Source: Bifidobacteriaceae bacterium (lineage in GTDB: Bacteria; Actinomycetota; Actinomycetes; Actinomycetales; WQXJ01). From it: a stretch of DNA of 10,094 bases. The notes beneath the pieces are model-generated. The model had not been told where the DNA came from. It searched no databases and was given only the letters and a program-made list of their open reading frames with translations. Numbering within the stretch: position 1 is the stretch's first letter; each line of letters opens with the position of its first letter. The position numbers were made by a program, and so were the translations under genes. The stretch is taken from assembly GCA_031266115.1 (NCBI GenBank), contig JAISBQ010000318.1, positions 1 through 10,094 on the forward strand. The letters are read 5' to 3'. This document shows, piece by piece, positions 5,596-10,094 of the stretch.

Positions 5596-7774
5596 CCGCG
5601 GGAGCGAAGAACACGGCCCCGAGCGGGGGGATTCGCACCTGGGCGGAATGGTCGAGGCCCGACCACGGGATCTCCTCGGCGCGGACACGCCCCAGGTTGC
5701 CGACGCCGCTGCCGCCGTAGCTCTCCGCGTCGGTGTTGAGCAGTTCGAGCCAGTCGCCGCCCTCGGGGAGCGCCAGGCGGTACCCCTCATGGGGAGTTCC
5801 GGCGAAGTTGATGACCACGGTCACTTGTTGCCCGTCCGGGGCCCGGCGCACGTAGGACAGGATGTTGCGCCCGGAATCGTTGGCGTCGATCCACTGGAAA
5901 CCCGCGGAATCGAAGTCTTCGGCCCACAGCGCCGGATGCGACTTGTACAGGGCGTTCAGGTCCCGGACGAGGGTGAGGACCCCGAGGTGGTCGGCTCGGT
6001 CCAGGAGCCACCAGTCGAGCGACCCCTCCGAATGCCATTCCTGCTCCTGAGCGAATTCCGACCCCATGAACAGCAACTGCTTGCCTGGATGCGACCACTG
6101 GTAGGCGAGGAGCGCACGGACACCGGCGAGCTTCTGCCAGTTGTCCCCCGGCATCTTGGAGTAGAGGGAGCCCTTCCCGTGAACCACCTCGTCGTGCGAC
6201 AGCGGAAGGACAAAGTGCTCCGAGAACGCGTACACCATGGAGAACGTCACTTCGCCGTGGTGGTAGCGCCGGTTGACCGGATCCTCGGCGAGGTAACGCA
6301 GCGTGTCGTTCATCCACCCCATGTTCCACTTCAGGCCGAACCCAAGCCCGCCCACGTTGGTGGGAGCGGTCACCCCGGGCCAGGATGTCGATTCCTCGGC
6401 CGCCATCACGATCCCGGGTGTGCGCTTGTAGGCCGTGGCGTTGACCTCTTGGAGCATGTTGATCGCCTCGAGGTTCTCCCGTCCGCCGTACGCGTTGGGG
6501 CTCCATTGGCCCGGGCCGCGCGAATAGTCGAGATAGAGCATCGATGCCACGGCATCCACCCGCAGACCGTCCGCGTGGAACTCTTCCATCCAATATGTCG
6601 CGTTGGACATGAGGAAATTGCGGACCTCGGTGCGGCCGTAGTTGAACACCAGCGTTCCCCAGTCGGGGTGTTCGCCGCGTTGGGGATCCGGATACTCGTA
6701 CAGCGCCGTCCCGTCGAACCTGGCAAGGGCGAAGGCATCCTTCGGGAAGTGGGCCGGAACCCAGTCAAGGATGACGCCGATGCCGGCCTGGTGCAGCCTG
6801 TCCACGAGGTACCGGAAATCGTCAGGGGTGCCATACCGGGCCGTGGGCGCATAGTACGAGGTCACCTGGTATCCCCACGATCCTCCGAACGGATGCTCGG
6901 CCACGGGCAGGAACTCGACGTGTGTGAAGCCCAGATCCGCGACGTAGGCGGGCAATTCGTCCGCGAGTTCGCGGTAGCCAAGACCCTCGCGCCACGATCC
7001 GATGTGAACCTCGTAGATGCTCATCGGACCGAGGTGCGCGTTGGTCGCGGCGCGCCGCTCCAGCCAGTCCCGGTCCCCCCACTCATGAACGGCCGCGGTC
7101 ACCACCGACGCGGTCGCTGGCGGAGTCTCGGTGGCTCGCGCCATCGGATCCGCCTTCTGGAGCCACGACCCGTCGCGGGTGTGCAACTCGTACTTGTACC
7201 GGGCCCCAACCCCAACGCCGGGCACAAAGACTTCCCACACCCCGGAGGCCCCGAGTGATCGCATCGCCGTGGCGCCAGATGTCCAGGAGTTGAAATCTCC
7301 CACTACCCGCACCGCCTGGGCGTTCGGGGCCCACACAGCAAACGACGTGCCCGTCACCTCGCCCATGACCGAACCAAACGTCTTGACTCGAGCGCCAAGC
7401 GCGTCCCACAGCCGCTCGTGGCGCCCGGTGGCGATGAGGTGGAGGTCGAGTTCGCCGACAGTCGGCAAGAAGCGGTAAGGGTCGTCCACCACGGTGGACA
7501 CGGCGCCATAGGTCACCTCGACGCGGTAATCCGGGACGGCCTCGGCGACGAACGCGGCCACCCAGATGCCATCCTGTTCGTGGACGGCCTCATAGCGCGC
7601 GTCCGGCGTGACAAACGCGACGCCATCGGCCAAGGGATGCAAAGTCCGTAGGGTGACGGTCCCTTCGCCCGCGTGGCCCCCGAGGACGGAATGTGGATCG
7701 TAATACGTCCCGCTCGCCACAGCTGCCAGAGTCGCTGAGTTAACGGCCGCGGGCCGTGTCGGTGTTTTCCCCAT
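5588..7774 (-). CDS. glgB: 1,4-alpha-glucan branching enzyme (GH13)
   Basis: This 728-residue cytoplasmic enzyme introduces alpha-1,6 branches into glycogen (EC 2.4.1.18). The N terminus carries the actinobacterial hallmark YYDPHSVLGGH (about 24-34) within an extra N-terminal module (to about 110). A CBM48 domain follows (about 135-230, with FAVWAPNAQAVRVVGDFNSW). The GH13 barrel carries the four conserved regions: DWVPAHF (337-343), GLRVDAVA with nucleophile Asp407, AAEEST with acid/base Glu460, and LSHDEVVHGK with Asp528. These three catalytic residues keep the E. coli GlgB spacing (+2). An all-beta C-terminal domain ends at 728. ATG 7774 is chosen because the family sequence begins there. 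The frame extends upstream to 7972, but those residues are unlike GlgB and overlap the divergent RCC1 gene. No strong ribosome binding site precedes 7774; an AGGGGG run lies rather far upstream. No other glycogen genes are in the window. Confidence 0.97.
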   Translation of the reverse strand: MGKTPTRPAAVNSATLAAVASGTYYDPHSVLGGHAGEGTVTLRTLHPLADGVAFVTPDARYEAVHEQDGIWVAAFVAEAVPDYRVEVTYGAVSTVVDDPYRFLPTVGELDLHLIATGRHERLWDALGARVKTFGSVMGEVTGTSFAVWAPNAQAVRVVGDFNSWTSGATAMRSLGASGVWEVFVPGVGVGARYKYELHTRDGSWLQKADPMARATETPPATASVVTAAVHEWGDRDWLERRAATNAHLGPMSIYEVHIGSWREGLGYRELADELPAYVADLGFTHVEFLPVAEHPFGGSWGYQVTSYYAPTARYGTPDDFRYLVDRLHQAGIGVILDWVPAHFPKDAFALARFDGTALYEYPDPQRGEHPDWGTLVFNYGRTEVRNFLMSNATYWMEEFHADGLRVDAVASMLYLDYSRGPGQWSPNAYGGRENLEAINMLQEVNATAYKRTPGIVMAAEESTSWPGVTAPTNVGGLGFGLKWNMGWMNDTLRYLAEDPVNRRYHHGEVTFSMVYAFSEHFVLPLSHDEVVHGKGSLYSKMPGDNWQKLAGVRALLAYQWSHPGKQLLFMGSEFAQEQEWHSEGSLDWWLLDRADHLGVLTLVRDLNALYKSHPALWAEDFDSAGFQWIDANDSGRNILSYVRRAPDGQQVTVVINFAGTPHEGYRLALPEGGDWLELLNTDAESYGGSGVGNLGRVRAEEIPWSGLDHSAQVRIPPLGAVFFAPAGP

Positions 7775-7879
7775 TGCGGCACCGTAGCATCCACGACGGC
7801 CCCCTTTCGGCCTTCCTAAGTCCCGCCTGTGGCCGAGGCCCACCGGTCTTAGCCCATCGGTGCCGTGGTGACGAGGGAG

Positions 7880-7885
7880 TATATT
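7880..7885 (+). promoter_or_regulatory. Possible -10 box for the RCC1-repeat gene
   Basis: TATATT is the most AT-rich hexamer in an otherwise GC-rich gap and is one base from the TATAAT consensus. It lies about 45 bases before the ATG at 7931. No convincing TTGACA-like -35 box is seen 16-18 bases upstream (TCGGTG lies there), so the call is weak. Confidence 0.3.
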
Positions 7886-7916
7886 GACTTCCCGCTTGAG
7901 CAGCCTTCCCATCTCC

Positions 7917-7923
7917 AGAAGGG
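7917..7923 (+). promoter_or_regulatory. Ribosome binding site of the RCC1-repeat gene
   Basis: AGAAGGG lies seven bases before the ATG at 7931, a good match to the anti-Shine-Dalgarno sequence. It resembles the AGAAAGG site at 4873 and supports the chosen start. Confidence 0.65.
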
Positions 7924-7930
7924 TCAGCAC

Positions 7931-10094
7931 ATGTCCCCGAATTCGTCCCATACCCCTGCCCCCTCCCCCCATCGAACCTGGCGCGCCATCGCCGCGGGTG
8001 CCGCACTGGCCGTAGGTATCGCGGGGCTCGCCTCACCCGGCGCGCCCGCCACCGCCGCCGATCTCCCGACATTCCGGACTGTCTCTGCCGGATCCAACTT
8101 CGCGGTCGCCATATCTACCAGCGGCGACCTGTATGCCTGGGGCGCCAACAACGTCGGCCAGCTGGGCCTGAGCCGAACGGGAGAACCCGAAAAGGTCGCG
8201 GTCAAGGGTCAGATCACGTCGCTGAGGGCCATCGCCGCCGGCGGCCAGCACGCACTCGCCGTCAACAACGTTGGCGATGTCTATAGCTGGGGCGGGGGCG
8301 GCTCCTCACAGCTCGGGCACCCATACAGCTCGACGGGCACACCCACCAAGGTGCCCGACCCCCACGACATGGTCCAGGTCGCTGCCGGTGCCAACCACTC
8401 CCTCGCCGTCAATACCACGCAGCAGCTCTACACCTGGGGTGGCAACGCCACCGGGCAGCTCGGAGACGGCGGCACCGTGGATTCGCCTGCCGCGCTCCCG
8501 GTGGACCTGGGTGCCGAACAGGTCAAGCAGGTCGCGGCCGGCGACGGCACGTCCTACGCCCTGCTCCAGAACGGGACCCTGTGGGCATGGGGGCGCAACA
8601 ACACCGGCCAGCTCGGCATCGGTTGGGCCACCCCGTATGAGGCATCCCCAGTTCAGGTGACCGGCCTTGGCGCCAACGTCAAGGCTGTCGCCGCTGGCGC
8701 CACCCACGCCCTGGCAATCACCACCGAAAACGAGCTGTACGCGTGGGGCGCCAACGCCAATGGCCAGCTCGGCGATGGCACCACCGACCAGACCAGCACC
8801 CCGACCAAGGTGGCTGGACTCGGCAACAACGTCTCCGCCATCGCCGCCGGGAATGGATTCTCCGCGGCTCTCGCCGGGGGGGCCCTCTATACGTGGGGCG
8901 CCAACTACTCCGGCCAACTCGGCACGGGCACCCTCCAGGAACAGAGCGGACCCACCCGGATCTCCCTCACGGGAGTCTCGCAGATCTCCGCCGGCTCCGC
9001 CTTCCTTGTGGCGCTCACCACCTCGGGCAACGTCTATGCATGGGGCGCGAACACCTCCCAGCAACTGGGCAACGGCGCCTCAGGCAACACCGCCGAACCC
9101 CACGCCTTGTCCTCGCCGAACGCGGTCTCGGTCGATGTCGGCTACGACTTCACGGTCGCTGCCACCCAAGACGGCCGCGCATACGCGTGGGGGAAGAACG
9201 ATCGACGTCAGCTCGGCAACACGACCACCACGGACGCCAGCCGGCCGGTACAGGTCAGCGGGGCGTCGGGCGTAGCCCAGGTGGCCGCCGGGGCGTTCCA
9301 CACCCTGGCCCGACGCGCCGACGGCCACGTTCTTGCCTGGGGCCTCAATGACGATGGCCAATTGGGCGATGGGACCGTGACGGCGCGCGCGACCGCGACC
9401 CAAGTCAGCGACCTGACGGGAGTCTCACAGGTCGCCGCTGGACTGTTTCATTCGGTAGCCCTGGCGGGCGGCACCGTCTACGCGTGGGGCGACAACTCCT
9501 ACGGCCAGGTCGGGTCCTCGGCAGCGGGTACCGATTACCACAAGCCACAGGCGCTGAGCGTCTCCGTCCGCTTCACGGCGGTCGCGGCCGGTGGCAACTA
9601 CTCCCTGGCGCTCACCAGCGACGGCAAGGTCTACTCGTGGGGCGAGGACGGGCCGTGGCTCGGCCGCCCGGCGTCCGCCATTGAACCCGCCGATCAGCCG
9701 TTCCCGATCGCGGTCCCCGGAACCCCGCGCATCGTGGGAATCGCCGCGGGCCGTGCGGGCGCCATCGCCCGCGACGAATCGAACCGGGTCTGGATCTGGG
9801 GCCGGACCCCAGATGGCGCCAACCCGCCCGCCCCGCAGGAAGTCACCACCGTCAGCCAGAATAGAAACACCGTTCAGGTGGCGGCGGGCAATGGCACGTT
9901 CTTCGCCGTCACCTCCGGCGGCCTGGTGTGGGCGTGGGGCGAGAACGCCGACGGTCAACTCGGGCTGGGCAACACGGACCCGGCTCCGAACCCCATGCAG
10001 GTGGGGGCCCAGGCGAATACTGTGGCGGCGGGTCCCGGCTTCCACACGGCAGCGTTGCGGGGAAATACCCTGCTGATCTGGGGGTCGAACGCCG
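7931..10094 (+). CDS. Secreted RCC1-repeat beta-propeller protein (3' end cut by window)
   Basis: The frame from ATG 7931 stays open to the last base, giving 721 codons with no stop. Residues 1-43 form a Sec-type signal peptide: basic HRTWR, a hydrophobic Ala/Gly core (about 19-33), and a likely cleavage after APATA or one residue on (about 42-43). The rest is a chain of RCC1/ATS1-type repeats of about 50 residues, each starting V/I-A-A-G and centred on YAWGxNxxGQLG. Repeats begin at residues 51, 101, 150, 201, 253, 304, 352, 401, 451, 501, 551, 604, 650 and 698, the last being cut. RCC1 domains fold as seven-bladed propellers, so fourteen repeats would suit two. No catalytic motif, membrane anchor or sorting signal is visible, though the C terminus is missing. 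No cysteine occurs. The function is unknown; binding of a protein or glycan outside the cell is plausible. It is transcribed divergently from glgB. Confidence 0.93.
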   Translation, partial: MSPNSSHTPAPSPHRTWRAIAAGAALAVGIAGLASPGAPATAADLPTFRTVSAGSNFAVAISTSGDLYAWGANNVGQLGLSRTGEPEKVAVKGQITSLRAIAAGGQHALAVNNVGDVYSWGGGGSSQLGHPYSSTGTPTKVPDPHDMVQVAAGANHSLAVNTTQQLYTWGGNATGQLGDGGTVDSPAALPVDLGAEQVKQVAAGDGTSYALLQNGTLWAWGRNNTGQLGIGWATPYEASPVQVTGLGANVKAVAAGATHALAITTENELYAWGANANGQLGDGTTDQTSTPTKVAGLGNNVSAIAAGNGFSAALAGGALYTWGANYSGQLGTGTLQEQSGPTRISLTGVSQISAGSAFLVALTTSGNVYAWGANTSQQLGNGASGNTAEPHALSSPNAVSVDVGYDFTVAATQDGRAYAWGKNDRRQLGNTTTTDASRPVQVSGASGVAQVAAGAFHTLARRADGHVLAWGLNDDGQLGDGTVTARATATQVSDLTGVSQVAAGLFHSVALAGGTVYAWGDNSYGQVGSSAAGTDYHKPQALSVSVRFTAVAAGGNYSLALTSDGKVYSWGEDGPWLGRPASAIEPADQPFPIAVPGTPRIVGIAAGRAGAIARDESNRVWIWGRTPDGANPPAPQEVTTVSQNRNTVQVAAGNGTFFAVTSGGLVWAWGENADGQLGLGNTDPAPNPMQVGAQANTVAAGPGFHTAALRGNTLLIWGSNA
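8081..10094 (+). repeat. About fourteen 150-bp RCC1 coding repeats
   Basis: The repeat period is close to 150 bp. The best conserved DNA is the segment around TACGCGTGGGGCGCCAAC, seen in variants near 8138, 8739, 8889, 9036, 9180 and 9480, followed by GGCCAGCTCGG-like sequence. Third-position differences between copies suggest old divergence under protein selection rather than recent tandem expansion. Repeats 11 and 12 (9581-9877) are the most degenerate: repeat 12 lacks the GQLG part entirely. Confidence 0.88.

Larger units (their letters stand above)
7775..7930. promoter_or_regulatory. Divergent intergenic region between glgB and the RCC1-repeat gene
   Basis: These 156 bp must hold the start signals for both divergent genes. 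An 8-bp inverted repeat, CGGCACCG (7777-7784) and CGGTGCCG (7858-7865), has one arm just upstream of the glgB start and the other near the expected -35 of the right-hand gene. A shorter pair (CACCG 7841-7845, CGGTG 7858-7862) shares the right arm. These could be operator half-sites, but short GC-rich repeats arise easily by chance here. Confidence 0.35.

Noticed and set aside
5648..7258. A 536-codon frame on the + strand opposite glgB
   Set aside because: It is the antisense shadow of glgB in GC-rich DNA. Its translation has no recognisable domain, while the minus strand encodes a full branching enzyme with all catalytic residues.
7775..7972. Upstream extension of glgB by 66 codons
   Set aside because: The extra residues do not resemble branching enzymes, would overlap the start of the divergent RCC1 gene, and the family sequence begins at the ATG at 7774.
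8306..10045. Long minus-strand frames (8306-9064 and 9425-10045) opposite the RCC1 gene
   Set aside because: They are antisense readings of the repeat array. Their own periodic Gly/Val-rich pattern mirrors the 150-bp repeats, and the + strand has a signal peptide, a ribosome binding site and family motifs.
8271..10076. Several Arg/Pro/Ser-rich + strand frames (8271-8660, 8667-9275, 8743-9351, 9591-10076)
   Set aside because: They are shifted readings of the RCC1 gene, with the Arg/Pro/Ser-rich composition typical of out-of-frame GC-rich DNA.
8081..10094. Regular repeats considered as a CRISPR or other non-coding array
   Set aside because: The period of about 150 bp, imperfect copies with third-position changes and an intact frame show protein-coding RCC1 repeats.

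Overview
The window is high-GC DNA with dense, short-gapped coding and G/C-ending codons. The single-membrane style transporter genes and a branching enzyme with the N-terminal signature typical of actinobacterial GlgB point to a high-GC Gram-positive (actinobacterial) chromosome. The genus cannot be fixed from the sequence. There are no tRNA, rRNA, CRISPR, transposase or phage signals.

Left part (1-5539, all + strand): an ABC-export locus of the YknXYZ/MacAB type. It opens with the 3' portion of an FtsX/MacB-type permease. After an 80-bp gap come a membrane-fusion (HlyD/MacA-like) adaptor, its ABC ATPase (GTGA overlap), a second permease (ATGA overlap) closely related to the first, and a small membrane-anchored protein with a DUF5666-like domain. 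The adaptor and the last protein both end in Gly/Phe/Pro-rich tails with FPGG motifs. The two permeases suggest a duplicated adaptor-ATPase-permease cassette, with the first copy's other genes probably lying upstream of base 1.

Middle (5588-7774, - strand): a complete glgB, the 1,4-alpha-glucan branching enzyme of glycogen synthesis, convergent with the transporter locus. A short GC-rich hairpin at the junction overlaps the glgB stop codon and may terminate transcription from both sides.

Right part (7931-10094, + strand, running off the end): a divergent gene for a large secreted protein made of RCC1-type beta-propeller repeats. It has an N-terminal signal peptide, then fourteen roughly 50-residue repeats with the WGxNxxGQLG core, and no cysteine in the 721 codons visible. 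The frame is open to the last base, so the gene has no stop in the window. The 156-bp gap between glgB and this gene must carry both promoters; only a weak -10-like box and a good ribosome binding site are visible for the RCC1 gene.

The three parts look functionally independent. The most interesting points are the unusual adaptor (a disordered insert where the TolC-contacting hairpin tip would be, plus the FPGG tail shared with the operon's last gene), the duplicated permease, and the 14-repeat secreted propeller protein.
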